NCBI RefSeq assembly: GCF_002086695.1
Contig: NZ_MVIH01000009.1
Span: forward strand, 62,001-126,000
Direction: 5' to 3'
Source of the DNA: Mycolicibacterium rhodesiae
Lineage (GTDB): Bacteria > Actinomycetota > Actinomycetes > Mycobacteriales > Mycobacteriaceae
DNA: 64,000 nt
The position numbers were made by a program, and so were the translations under genes. Positions 1-9,645 of this stretch are shown here, piece by piece. Numbering within the stretch: the stretch's first letter is position 1; every line of letters starts with the position of its first letter. Under the pieces are notes generated by a model that saw nothing but the letters and a program-made list of their open reading frames with translations, was not told where the DNA came from and searched no databases.

Positions 1-168
1 GCCACCGCGCAGGACTGGCCGGTGCTGACGTTCCTGCGCCCGGTGCCGTTGCGCGACAGGATTCCGGCGCCGTCGGGCGCGGCGGTGGCGACGACGGCCG
101 CGTTGGGAATCAGTGCGCTGGCCGCCGGCGCATTGACCTATTCGGTGTTGCGTCGGTTGTCGTTCTAA
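1..168 (+). CDS. C-terminal end of a HAD-type phosphatase (SerB-like, Rv3661-like), partial
   Basis: The reading frame is open from base 1 to a TAA at 166-168 and gives the last 55 residues of a protein that begins outside the window. The visible part has a short segment containing GWPVLTF-like residues (DWPVLTFLRPV) followed by a hydrophobic Ala/Gly-rich helix of about 20 residues and a basic end (LRRLSF). HAD-IB phosphatases of actinobacteria end with a similar basic/hydrophobic tail, and in M. tuberculosis the SerB-like Rv3661 sits at this place, before Rv3662c and acs. The assignment rests mainly on gene order, because no catalytic motif is inside the window. Confidence 0.6.
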   Translation, partial: ATAQDWPVLTFLRPVPLRDRIPAPSGAAVATTAALGISALAAGALTYSVLRRLSF

Positions 169-197
169 CCGCATCCAATTCGTTGCCGATTAGCCCC

Positions 198-226
198 TTG
201 CTGTGACCGTGGTCACGGAGTACAAA
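198..226 (+). promoter_or_regulatory. Candidate promoter of the Ms1-like RNA
   Basis: TTGCTG at 198-203 and TACAAA at 221-226 are separated by exactly 17 bases, a sigma-A-type layout. The -35 matches 4 of 6 consensus bases and the -10 lacks the final T. Initiation about 7 bases downstream, near 233, would give a transcript of about 300 nt ending at the hairpin at 489-529, which fits the known Ms1 length. The spacer contains a Crp-like palindrome. Confidence 0.45.
202..217. promoter_or_regulatory. Crp-like palindrome TGTGA-N6-TCACG
   Basis: TGTGA (202-206), six bases, then TCACG (213-217): 9 of 10 positions match the mycobacterial/enterobacterial Crp half-sites TGTGA-N6-TCACA. It lies between the -35 and -10 of the candidate Ms1 promoter, a position that would favour repression. 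Crp itself is encoded at 9646-10320. Confidence 0.5.
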
Positions 227-232
227 GGAAGG

Positions 233-534
233 CACGGACGCCTGGCAAGGCCAAGATAGCGCCGGAAGAGAAGGCACTATCTCCCAAGCCAAGCGGCCCA
301 GCACGGTTCCCGGCACCCACGCGGAGCACGCCGCGATAATGGCAGAAGTGTTGCGGGCCTGCGTAATTGCGAAGAGCGGACGGATAGAACGGCCCCTTGG
401 GTGGGGTTGTAAACGAAACGCATCGCAAGACCGCCGAGGCCAACCCACGCAGCCCACCTGGCACGCTTGGTAACCGAGAAACCGTGCTAGCGGGCGGCGA
501 GCCGAAGAGATTCGGATCGTCGCCCGCTTCGCTG
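233..534 (+). ncRNA. ms1: Candidate Ms1 / MTS2823 small RNA
   Basis: Bases 169-541 hold no convincing gene, although flanking genes are packed tightly. In M. tuberculosis the abundant RNA MTS2823 (Ms1 in M. smegmatis, about 300 nt, binds core RNA polymerase in stationary phase) lies exactly between Rv3661 and Rv3662c, the homologues of the two genes flanking this gap. A promoter-like element at 198-226 and a strong hairpin at 489-529 bound a transcript of the right length. Ends are estimates. Identification is by synteny, size and signals; I did not align it to the known RNA sequence. Confidence 0.65.
489..529. terminator. Long hairpin, likely 3' end of Ms1 and of the opposing gene
   Basis: AGCGGGCGGCGA (489-500) pairs with TCGTCGCCCGCT (517-528) with one G-T pair, and an inner stem CCGAA/TTCGG closes on a GAGA loop. 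The pyrimidine-rich TTCGCTGTCTG follows. It can serve the plus-strand RNA and the minus-strand gene that ends at 542. Confidence 0.55.
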
Positions 535-541
535 TCTGCGT

Positions 542-1288
542 CTACTTGCTGGCCGCGTCCGCGATCGATAACGCTTCTCGCGCACCGTCTTCCAGCGCTT
601 GGCACGACATCAGCAGCCAAGACCCGACCGCTGACGGGTCGCCGGTCGCGAAGGCTCGCGCGCGGTCCCGATACTCGTCCACCCGGCGCATCCAGTACAC
701 CTCCGGCACCCCCAGCCCGTGCGGGTCCAGACCGGTCGCCATTGTGACGAGCCGCGACACCGCGCGTGCCACGACACCGTCCCCCGGGCCGAACGGCGCC
801 AGCGCGAGCAGCTCGCCGTGGGCGACGGCCGCCAGCACCGGCGCGGGTGCCGAGCTGCCGCCGGTCGTCAGCCTGGTGACCAGATCCAACCGCGCGGCCA
901 CTTCGGGGTTCTGGCGCGGACGGCCCAGAAGGTCGCCGTCGATCAGGTCGGCCGCGGCCAGTGCGTGCAGCCGCGCCAGCGCTTGCAGGGGGGCACGCTG
1001 CCAGACCCCGACCAGATTGGTGGTTCCCCCCTCCAATGCCTGGCCGACGCGCAGTGCGCCGGCCAACACGGGATCGTTGGGCTCGGCACCGGAGGCATCC
1101 AGTTGCACGGCGCCACCATCCAGGGCCGATGACGAGCGCGCGCCCCGGACGGCGGACTCCGCCGCGGTCACCGGCCAGTTCCGCAGATTGGTGCGATGCC
1201 GGTGCGCCTTGGCCAACGCTTCCCGGGCGGCCTCGGCGGCGGCGGCCACCCCGGGAAGAGTTATCAGCGGTGCCAGGACATCACTCAC
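542..1288 (-). CDS. Fic-family-like protein without the catalytic motif (Rv3662c-like)
   Basis: A 248-residue soluble, Ala-rich protein starting at ATG 1288. The segment around residues 45-60 (AVRGARSSSALDGG) resembles the SSxIEG-type start of Fic proteins, and the following helices fit an all-alpha fold, but no HPFxxGNGR catalytic loop is visible, so AMP-transfer activity is not supported. In M. tuberculosis Rv3662c occupies this place before acs. It is divergent from acs with about 110 bases between them and ends directly behind the Ms1-type hairpin. Function unknown; older annotations call relatives oxidoreductases without evidence. Confidence 0.7.
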   Translation of the reverse strand: MSDVLAPLITLPGVAAAAEAAREALAKAHRHRTNLRNWPVTAAESAVRGARSSSALDGGAVQLDASGAEPNDPVLAGALRVGQALEGGTTNLVGVWQRAPLQALARLHALAAADLIDGDLLGRPRQNPEVAARLDLVTRLTTGGSSAPAPVLAAVAHGELLALAPFGPGDGVVARAVSRLVTMATGLDPHGLGVPEVYWMRRVDEYRDRARAFATGDPSAVGSWLLMSCQALEDGAREALSIADAASK

Positions 1289-1382
1289 GTTCGGTCACGC
1301 TATCCGATCCCCAGCTGCCGTTCGGCGCGCGGCAGTAACCGCCCGCCGACGATTGTGACGTGCCAACTCCGATGCAACCTTC

Positions 1383-1398
1383 GGTGACTACGCTCACA
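1383..1398. promoter_or_regulatory. Crp-like palindrome GGTGA-N6-TCACA before acs
   Basis: GGTGA (1383-1387), six bases, TCACA (1394-1398): 9 of 10 match to TGTGA-N6-TCACA. It ends only three bases before the acs start codon at 1402, so bound Crp would overlap the translation start region and probably block transcription or early elongation rather than activate. Confidence 0.5.
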
Positions 1399-1401
1399 GA
1401 C

Positions 1402-3360
<1,959 letters not shown>

Positions 3361-3361
3361 A

Positions 3362-4072
3362 TCAGCCGACGTCTGCCGTCGGGACGAACCCGGTGCCGGG
3401 CCGGTTCTTGCCAGCGACGTCACCCAGGATCGCGTTGATCGACATCGTGACCGCGGGTGTGTGCAGCGGGATGAACTTGACGACGCAGGTGGGCAGGTCC
3501 TCACTGAACGCGCCGTGGATCATGCCGACCAGCTTGTTGTTCACCGTGACCGGTGCGCCCGAGTCGCCGGGCTGTCCGCACACCTGGTTGACGATGGTGC
3601 CCGGGTCCTGGCCGGGACCCCAGGTAACACCGCACGAGTAGCCGGTGGTGCGGCCGAGCTTGCAGGCGACCTCGCCGAACGTCGGGTCGGGCCCGAGGCC
3701 GTCGATGACGAAGCCCTTGTAGTTCGAGATCGGCTGCACCTTGGCAGGGTCGAACCGGATCACCGCGTAGTCGAGGCCGTCGTTGCCTGCGACCATGGTG
3801 CCGATCACGCCGTCGTCGGGCCGGTCCTCGGAGGCGACCTGGGCGCCGGGGCCGCCGCAGTGCGCGGAGGTGAAGCCGATGAGCGCACCGGTGTTGTCGT
3901 TGCCGATGGACGTCAGCGTGCAATAGGTGTCGCCGTTGACGACGATGCCCGCTCCACCGCCCATCGGCACCTTGCCGTCGGCCGCCGCAACCGGTGCGAC
4001 GCCGGCGATCATGGCGACAAGGGCCATCGACGCGGCACTCGCCGCCAGGCGCACACGCTGCGCGGTCGTCAC
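3362..4072 (-). CDS. Secreted chymotrypsin-fold serine protease (Rv3668c-like)
   Basis: A 236-residue exported protein. The signal peptide ends near AAA at about residue 31, followed by an S1-type domain with the triad His71 (TSAHCGG), Asp101 (LDYAVIRF) and Ser171 (GQPGDSGAPV). Four to six cysteines in the mature part suggest disulfides. GTG 4072 is chosen as start because GGAGG lies six bases upstream; an earlier in-frame TTG at 4078 would have no spacing. It resembles streptogrisin-type proteases and matches Rv3668c in position, convergent with acs and divergent from the holin-like gene. Substrate unknown. Confidence 0.88.
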   Translation of the reverse strand: MTTAQRVRLAASAASMALVAMIAGVAPVAAADGKVPMGGGAGIVVNGDTYCTLTSIGNDNTGALIGFTSAHCGGPGAQVASEDRPDDGVIGTMVAGNDGLDYAVIRFDPAKVQPISNYKGFVIDGLGPDPTFGEVACKLGRTTGYSCGVTWGPGQDPGTIVNQVCGQPGDSGAPVTVNNKLVGMIHGAFSEDLPTCVVKFIPLHTPAVTMSINAILGDVAGKNRPGTGFVPTADVG

Positions 4073-4217
4073 TGGCAACCTCCATTCACCGTCCGCCCCG
4101 ACAGGGCGAGTCTAGCTTGATCACACCCGTACCTTGCGTAACAGCCTCAGTGGGTATCCCCGCTGCGGACGCGGCATGGCAACATGAACCGCGACGACAG
4201 AAAGTTGGAGGACAGCC

Positions 4218-4730
4218 GTGAGCAATGGCGATCGCAAGACCGGTGTACCCACCACCGTCACCTCGATCCCGCTGGTGGATCCGAACGCGCTACCGGCCAA
4301 TCCGTCCGTCGGCGATCTGGTCAAGGACGCCACCGCACAGATGTCCACCCTGGTGCGCGCCGAGGTCGAGCTCGCCAAGGCCGAGATCACCCGCGACGTC
4401 AAGAAGGGCCTCACCGGCAGCGTCTTCTTCATCCTCGCGCTGGTCGTGCTGTTCTACTCGACGTTCTTCCTCTTCTTCTTCCTCGCCGAGCTGCTCGACA
4501 CCTGGCTGTGGCGCTGGGTGGCCTTCCTGATCGTCTTCCTGCTGATGGTGGTCACGACCGCGGTGTTCGCCCTGTTCGGGTATCTCAAGGTCCGCCGGAT
4601 CCGCGGGCCGCAGAAGACCATCGAATCGGTCAAGGAAGCGCGCGAGGCATTCACGCCCGGCCACGACAGGTCGCCGGCCAAGGTCGCCCCGACGGGCACC
4701 CCGCCGCCCACTGACCCCTCCGGCTGGTGA
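4218..4730 (+). CDS. Phage-holin-superfamily (III)-like membrane protein (Rv3669-like)
   Basis: 170 residues. An N-terminal amphipathic region (about 30-65, charged helix with repeated AEVELAKAEI) is followed by two membrane helices (about 66-90, very Phe-rich, and 98-122) and a basic then Pro-rich C-terminus. This is the layout of the actinobacterial holin-superfamily-III / PF07332-type proteins; there is no sign of a prophage, so a lytic role is not implied. GTG 4218 has GGAGG five bases upstream. Its TGA overlaps the ATG of ephE, so both are one operon. Confidence 0.8.
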   Translation: MSNGDRKTGVPTTVTSIPLVDPNALPANPSVGDLVKDATAQMSTLVRAEVELAKAEITRDVKKGLTGSVFFILALVVLFYSTFFLFFFLAELLDTWLWRWVAFLIVFLLMVVTTAVFALFGYLKVRRIRGPQKTIESVKEAREAFTPGHDRSPAKVAPTGTPPPTDPSGW

Positions 4731-5698
4731 TGGCCCAACCGGATCCCTCGGTTACCCGCATCGCGGGGCCGTGGCGGCACTTCGACGTTCACGCCAACGG
4801 AATCCGGTTCCACTGTGTCGAATCAATCGACGACGGTGATCCGCGCGCCGAGTCGGCGGCCGGCGCGTCGCGGCCACTGGTGATCCTGCTGCACGGGTTC
4901 GGCTCGTTCTGGTGGTCGTGGCGCCACCAGCTGCGCGGTCTGTCCGGCGCCCGGGTGGTCGCTGTCGATCTGCGCGGTTACGGCGGTAGCGACAAGCCGC
5001 CGCGGGGCTACGACGGCTGGACGCTGGCCGGCGACACCGCCGGGCTGATCAGGGCGCTCGGCCACAGCTCGGCCACGCTGGTGGGGCACGCCGACGGTGG
5101 CCTGGTGTGCTGGGCAACGGCGGTGTTGCATCCGCGGGCGGTGCGGGCGATCGCGCTGGTGAGCTCGCCGCACCCCGCCGCGCTGCGGGCCTCGGCGCTC
5201 GGCCGGCGCGATCAGGGCCGCGCCCTGTTGCCGACGCTGCTGCGTTATCAGCTGCCGATCTGGCCCGAGCGCGCCCTCACCCGGCACAACGCCGACTTGC
5301 TCGAACGTCTGGTGCGCAGCCGTGCATCCGGTAAATGGCTTGCTTCCGAAGACTTTTCGGAAACCATCGCGCACATGCGCCAGGCCATCCAGATCCCGTC
5401 AGCGGCGCACTCCGCGCTGGAGTACCAGCGCTGGGCGGTGCGCAGCCAATTACGCAGCGAGGGTTGGCGATTCATGAAGCTGATGAACCGTCCGCTCGTA
5501 GTTCCGCTGTTACACCTGCGGGGCGACGCAGACCCCTATGTGCTCGCCGACCCGGTGGACCGCACCCAGCGTTACGCGCCCCGCGGCAGGTTCGTGTCGG
5601 TCTCGGGTGTCGGGCACTTCGCCCACGAAGAGGCCCCCGACGAGGTCAACGAACACCTGCGGCGGTTCTTCGGGCAGGTCTACGACACCACTAGGTGA
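4730..5698 (+). CDS. ephE: Alpha/beta hydrolase, EphE-like putative epoxide hydrolase
   Basis: 322 residues. Epoxide-hydrolase-like features are the oxyanion loop HGFGSFWWSW, the segment YGGSDKPPRGYD and a C-terminal GVGHFAHEE with the likely catalytic His. The nucleophile elbow reads VGHADGG, so the usual nucleophile position of G-H-D-x-G-G is Ala and an Asp follows one residue later; epoxide hydrolase activity is therefore uncertain. ATG 4730 overlaps the stop of the preceding gene (TGATG); a GTG at 4727 is also possible. Convergent with marP, sharing eight bases. Confidence 0.85.
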   Translation: MAQPDPSVTRIAGPWRHFDVHANGIRFHCVESIDDGDPRAESAAGASRPLVILLHGFGSFWWSWRHQLRGLSGARVVAVDLRGYGGSDKPPRGYDGWTLAGDTAGLIRALGHSSATLVGHADGGLVCWATAVLHPRAVRAIALVSSPHPAALRASALGRRDQGRALLPTLLRYQLPIWPERALTRHNADLLERLVRSRASGKWLASEDFSETIAHMRQAIQIPSAAHSALEYQRWAVRSQLRSEGWRFMKLMNRPLVVPLLHLRGDADPYVLADPVDRTQRYAPRGRFVSVSGVGHFAHEEAPDEVNEHLRRFFGQVYDTTR

Positions 5699-6878
5699 CG
5701 CAGGCCCCGGTGGGAACCTTGGCGGTGTTGCCGATCTTGGCCAGCTGCCGCGACACCTCGTTGGCCGTCAGCACGAACCCGGTGTCGTTGTCGTCGACCG
5801 CGGCACCGAACACCACGCCGAGCACCTGGCCCGCCCGGTTGATCATCGGTCCACCCGAATTACCCTGGCGCACAGTGCCTCTGATCGTGTACACCTCGCG
5901 GTTGACGGTCGTCGTGCGGTAGATGTCCGGCCCGTTGAGCTCGATGGTCTCGCGCACCCGCGCCGGAGTGGCCGCGAACTCGCCGCCACCGGGGTAACCC
6001 AGCACGACCGCGTCGGTGCCGGATTTGGCCGGTTGTTCGGCGAACACCAACGGTCGCTGCGGCAGATTCGGGACGTCCAGGATCGAGATGTCCTCGTTGG
6101 GGTCATAGGAGACCACGGTGGCGTCGTAGGTCTGCCCTTCGGCTTCCACGGTGACACTTTCCGATCCGGCCACCACATGCGCGTTGGACATCACCCGGTT
6201 CGGGGCGATCACGAAACCGGTGCCCTCCAGGACTTTCTGGCAGCCGGGGGCAACGCCGCGGATCTTCACCACACTGGCACGTGCGTTGCCGACGACGAGG
6301 CTGTCGGCCAGCGATGCGTCGGGGGCGTCCACGGCCTGAATGGGGGTGCGGCCGAAGGGTTGCAAGACATCCGGCAGACCGGATGTGCGCAACAGTGCCG
6401 ACATCCGCTTGGGGACAGCCTTGAGCCACTCGGGTGCGTACTTGTCCACTTCGGCAAGCACTTTCGAACCGCGAGTGGCGGCGGCCAGGTTCGGTTGATC
6501 CGATGACGTCAACGGGCTGGCGAGCAGCCATGCCGCGACCATCACCACCAGCAGCTGCACCGCGACGCCGATCACCGAGTCGACGGTGCGGACCGCGCGG
6601 TTGCGGATCGCGCCGCGTACCGCCCGGCCGAGCACAACGCCGGCCACCTCACCGACGACGACCAGAGCCAGAATCAAGAACAACGCGGCAAACAGCTTGG
6701 CCCGCGGCGAACTGATGTGGCTGACGATGTGGGGAGCGAGCATCACTCCGGCGATGGCGCCGAGGATCACGCCCACGAACGACATCAGCGAGCCCAGCGC
6801 GCCGGACCGCCAGCCGGAGACGGCCGCCACCAACGCCACCGCGACCACGGCGATGTCCAACCATTGCGAACTCGTCAC
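5691..6878 (-). CDS. marP: Membrane-anchored periplasmic serine protease MarP
   Basis: 395 residues. The N-terminal half is a CvpA-like membrane domain with four helices (about residues 8-20, 28-48, 62-84, 102-121), followed by a periplasmic chymotrypsin-like domain with His234 (SNAHVVAG), Asp263 (NEDISILD) and Ser341 (GNSGGP). Cys213 and Cys393 correspond to the regulatory disulfide known from M. tuberculosis Rv3671c. MarP cleaves the peptidoglycan hydrolase RipA and is needed for acid resistance. Its start overlaps the end of the upstream Nudix gene by four bases, so it is the last gene of a Trx-like / Nudix / marP operon. Confidence 0.95.
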   Translation of the reverse strand: MTSSQWLDIAVVAVALVAAVSGWRSGALGSLMSFVGVILGAIAGVMLAPHIVSHISSPRAKLFAALFLILALVVVGEVAGVVLGRAVRGAIRNRAVRTVDSVIGVAVQLLVVMVAAWLLASPLTSSDQPNLAAATRGSKVLAEVDKYAPEWLKAVPKRMSALLRTSGLPDVLQPFGRTPIQAVDAPDASLADSLVVGNARASVVKIRGVAPGCQKVLEGTGFVIAPNRVMSNAHVVAGSESVTVEAEGQTYDATVVSYDPNEDISILDVPNLPQRPLVFAEQPAKSGTDAVVLGYPGGGEFAATPARVRETIELNGPDIYRTTTVNREVYTIRGTVRQGNSGGPMINRAGQVLGVVFGAAVDDNDTGFVLTANEVSRQLAKIGNTAKVPTGACVT

Positions 6879-7678
6879 AGGGGCTCCTCACTGCTTCCGA
6901 CGAGCGCCATGGCCTCGTCCAACTCCCGGACGTCTTCGCTGTTCCACGGTTGCGACCAACCGGCCACATCGAGCATCGCCGAGATTACGTGTCCGGTGAA
7001 CCCCCACACCAACATCTGGTTGAGCAGAAATGCCGGCCCGGCCAGCCCGCGTCCAGCTCCCGTGCGGTAAACCATCAGCCGGTTCTCAGGATTGATGAAC
7101 GCCCGCACCGGAACTCGCGCGACGAGAGCGGTTTCACCCTTGTCGACGACGGCCACCGGCCCCGGGTCCGGCGAGTACGCCAGCACCGGTACCACGTGAA
7201 AACCCGAGGGCGGGATGAACATTCGCTCAAGGACGGCAAGCGGATGCAGGCGGTCCGGGTCAATGCCGGTCTCCTCCTGCGCTTCTCGAAGTGCGGTGCC
7301 GACCGGACCGTCGTCCCCCGGGTCGGCTGCCCCGCCGGGGAACGCGGCCTGGCCGGCATGGTGGCGCAGCGAGCCGGACCGAACCGTCAACAGCAGATCG
7401 GCGTCGTCGGGCAATTGCCCGTCGGCGTAACCGGAGCTCGGCCCCGAGAACAGCACGAGCACGGCGGCGTCGCGCGCGTTGGCTCCGGCCTCGCGCGCCT
7501 CGACAACCGCCGCCAACAGCTCAGGCGGAACCTTGCGGCGATACGCATGCGGAACGCGGTCGACGTTGTCGACCAACGGTGCCAGCCAGGGCGGCCGATA
7601 CTCCGGGGTGAGCGCGCCCGAGCCTGCCGAGCGGGAAGAACCCTGGGTCACCGGCGCGTCTCTCTCGTCTGTCATCAC
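6875..7678 (-). CDS. Nudix hydrolase, CoA-pyrophosphatase-like (Rv3672c-like)
   Basis: 267 residues. The Nudix box runs from GGAADPGDDG to REAQEETGI (about residues 115-139), with the metal-binding EExG; the preceding HHAGQAAFPGG fits the CoA-diphosphatase subgroup. The likely reaction is hydrolysis of CoA or a related nucleotide pyrophosphate in the cytosol. GTG 7678 overlaps the upstream stop by four bases; ATG 7675 directly follows as an alternative. Middle gene of the operon with a Trx-like protein and marP, an order also seen in M. tuberculosis. Confidence 0.9.
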   Translation of the reverse strand: MMTDERDAPVTQGSSRSAGSGALTPEYRPPWLAPLVDNVDRVPHAYRRKVPPELLAAVVEAREAGANARDAAVLVLFSGPSSGYADGQLPDDADLLLTVRSGSLRHHAGQAAFPGGAADPGDDGPVGTALREAQEETGIDPDRLHPLAVLERMFIPPSGFHVVPVLAYSPDPGPVAVVDKGETALVARVPVRAFINPENRLMVYRTGAGRGLAGPAFLLNQMLVWGFTGHVISAMLDVAGWSQPWNSEDVRELDEAMALVGSSEEPL

Positions 7679-8316
7679 TGCACTGCATTCTTCACCGCGG
7701 CAGCGATCTCGTCGGCACTGGTGAACGCCTGCGGCAGGATTTTGGCAACGCTACCGTCCGCGCGCAGTATCACGGTCGCGGGCATCACGTTCGGCACTCC
7801 CAATGCCGCGGCGATCCGGCGCTGGCCGTCCTGCAGCGTGGGTAGCCGCACGCCGAGCTCGGCCAGCCGCAGCAGGCCGGCCGTCTCGTTCTCGTCCTGA
7901 TGCACCGTCACCACGGCAACCTCCGGCCCGACTCGGCGCTGGTAGTCCGCCATCGCAGGCAGTTCCTCCGCACACGGCCCGCACCAGTAGGCCCAGAGGT
8001 TGAGCACCACCGGGCGGCCGGCCAGTGCGCGGGCCACGTCTACCTGTGCACCGTCGGCAGCGCACTCGACGACGATGCCGCGCAACTCCTTCGGGCCGGG
8101 GTTGTCGGCCGCGGCAGGGCACGGTGGCAGGTCGGCGCGCCGGCGCGGCTCGGCCAACGCCTCGGGCGTGTCGGCGTCGCGGTGCGTCCGCGACACCTGG
8201 GCGGCCGGCGAACCGCCCGACCCCGACGGGGTGTCGCCGAGTTCGAGGGCAAACGCCGCGATCAGTGCGGCCGCCACCGCGAGCACCACCAGCGTCCAGC
8301 GGGTCGACGTCGTCAT
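7675..8316 (-). CDS. Membrane-anchored thioredoxin-like protein (Rv3673c-like)
   Basis: 213 residues. One N-terminal membrane helix (about 8-26), a low-complexity linker, then a TlpA/ResA-like redoxin domain with the active site WCGPC (Cys112, Cys115) in NLWAYWCGPCAEELP. It faces the periplasm and probably reduces or oxidises disulfides of exported proteins; marP, encoded two genes downstream, has a regulatory disulfide, so it is a possible partner (inference). Two more cysteines (66 and 85) lie before the domain. Starts 22 bases after the end of nth. Confidence 0.88.
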   Translation of the reverse strand: MTTSTRWTLVVLAVAAALIAAFALELGDTPSGSGGSPAAQVSRTHRDADTPEALAEPRRRADLPPCPAAADNPGPKELRGIVVECAADGAQVDVARALAGRPVVLNLWAYWCGPCAEELPAMADYQRRVGPEVAVVTVHQDENETAGLLRLAELGVRLPTLQDGQRRIAAALGVPNVMPATVILRADGSVAKILPQAFTSADEIAAAVKNAVQ

Positions 8317-8338
8317 TTGTGCAGTTCGTACCGAAACG

Positions 8339-9151
8339 TCACAAACCGGCCAGGGCCAGCAGATGCTCGGTCTCGGGGCCCTTGACCAGCGGCGCGGCGG
8401 TCAGCGGATCGGTGGGCCCGAGTCCGAAGGACGGGCAGTCCTTGGCCAGCACGCACACTCCGCAGGCCGGCTTACGGGCATGGCACACCCGGCGGCCGTG
8501 AAAAATCACCCGATGACTCAGTAACGTCCACTCGCTGCGCTCGATCAGATCGCCGACAGCATGTTCGACCTTGACCGGGTCTTCCTCGGCGGTCCACCGC
8601 CAGCGGCGCACGAGCCGGCCGAAGTGGGTGTCCACGGTGATACCGGGGATGTCGAAGGCATTGCCCAGGATCACGTTGGCGGTCTTGCGGCCCACGCCGG
8701 GCAGCGTCACCAGTTCGTCGAGAGTGCGCGGTACTTCGCCGTCGAACCGCTCGACGAGCTCTTGGCCCAGCCGGATGAGCGAATTCGCCTTGTTTCGGTA
8801 GAAGCCGGTGGGCCGGACCAGCTCCTCGAGTTCGGTGCGGTCGGCCTGCGCATAGTCGCGGGCGGTGCGGTACTTCTTGAACAGCGCCGGCGTGGTCCGG
8901 TTGACGCCCTTATCGGTGGACTGCGCCGACAGGATGGTGGCGACGGTCAGTTCCAGCGGGTTGGTGAAGTCGAGTTCGCAGTACACGTGCGGAAACGCCG
9001 TGGCCAGGGTGCGGTTCATCCGTCTGGCGCGCCGGACCAGGCCCAGATGGGTTTCGGAGTCCCACTTCTTTGCTTCCGCCTTGCTCGCGGCCGGCGGGGT
9101 CGCAGCGCCGCCAGCGGTCTTGCGCCTGGTTGACGGGCTGTTCGTGGTCAC
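8339..9151 (-). CDS. nth: Endonuclease III
   Basis: DNA N-glycosylase/AP lyase for oxidised pyrimidines. The 270-residue protein has the helix-hairpin-helix LPGVGRKTANV with catalytic Lys156, the catalytic Asp174 in VDTHFGR and the 4Fe-4S ligands Cys223, Cys230, Cys233 and Cys239 (C-X6-C-X2-C-X5-C). GTG 9151 is the probable start; it gives a basic, disordered extension of about 30 residues before the conserved KWDSETHLGLVRRARR. The start could lie further in, since the M. tuberculosis protein begins near that tryptophan. Confidence 0.95.
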   Translation of the reverse strand: MTTNSPSTRRKTAGGAATPPAASKAEAKKWDSETHLGLVRRARRMNRTLATAFPHVYCELDFTNPLELTVATILSAQSTDKGVNRTTPALFKKYRTARDYAQADRTELEELVRPTGFYRNKANSLIRLGQELVERFDGEVPRTLDELVTLPGVGRKTANVILGNAFDIPGITVDTHFGRLVRRWRWTAEEDPVKVEHAVGDLIERSEWTLLSHRVIFHGRRVCHARKPACGVCVLAKDCPSFGLGPTDPLTAAPLVKGPETEHLLALAGL

Positions 9152-9245
9152 GGTCCAAGGGTACTGACTCCGGTCCGCCGACCTGCGGACCGACCGGTGA
9201 CAATTCGTGATCCCGCTGAGACCTTGCCCGTGTTTACTTTCCCCC

Positions 9246-9545
9246 GTGACCTGGTTGCTCGCGGTGTGTGTCCCCGGGCTTTTGATGCTTTCGACCTTCG
9301 GGTTGCAAAGACTCGAAGAGGCCTTGCGCGTCGATCGCACCGCCGCCGACGAAGTCACCGAATATCTGGAACGGGCCGCCACGACGCCGGCCGCACAGGT
9401 TGCGCCGCGCGCCGAACCGGGGCCCAGTCGGGCCGAAACACCGTCCCGACTGACCGATGACGAGCCCGGTTTGCCCACGCGCTCACACGCCTACGCACGT
9501 CCCAATCCGCAATTTCACCGGACTCAGTACGCCAATCGTGTGTAG
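9246..9545 (+). CDS. Small single-pass membrane protein (Rv3675-like)
   Basis: 99 residues from GTG 9246. One membrane helix at the very N-terminus (WLLAVCVPGLLMLSTFGLQ) is followed by a charged helix (RLEEALRVDR) and a Pro/Ala-rich disordered C-terminus. Rv3675 has the same place between nth and crp. No enzymatic motif. An in-frame ATG at 9207 would add Cys- and Pro-rich residues before the helix and is less likely. Function unknown. Confidence 0.7.
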   Translation: MTWLLAVCVPGLLMLSTFGLQRLEEALRVDRTAADEVTEYLERAATTPAAQVAPRAEPGPSRAETPSRLTDDEPGLPTRSHAYARPNPQFHRTQYANRV

Positions 9546-9645
9546 CGTTGGCACGTCGAAAGACCGGCAACCACTAGACTGACCTTGCCCAGCCACACAG
9601 CTGGCCTGCGCATTTCATATCACCGAAGAGTTTAAGAGGGGCGAC

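Noticed and set aside
1360..1401. Longer start for acs at ATG 1360
   Set aside because: It would add 14 residues absent from the family and would place the Crp-like palindrome inside the coding region.
4218..4730. Prophage remnant because of the holin-like protein
   Set aside because: No phage genes, attachment repeats or atypical composition nearby, and the gene sits in conserved mycobacterial order.
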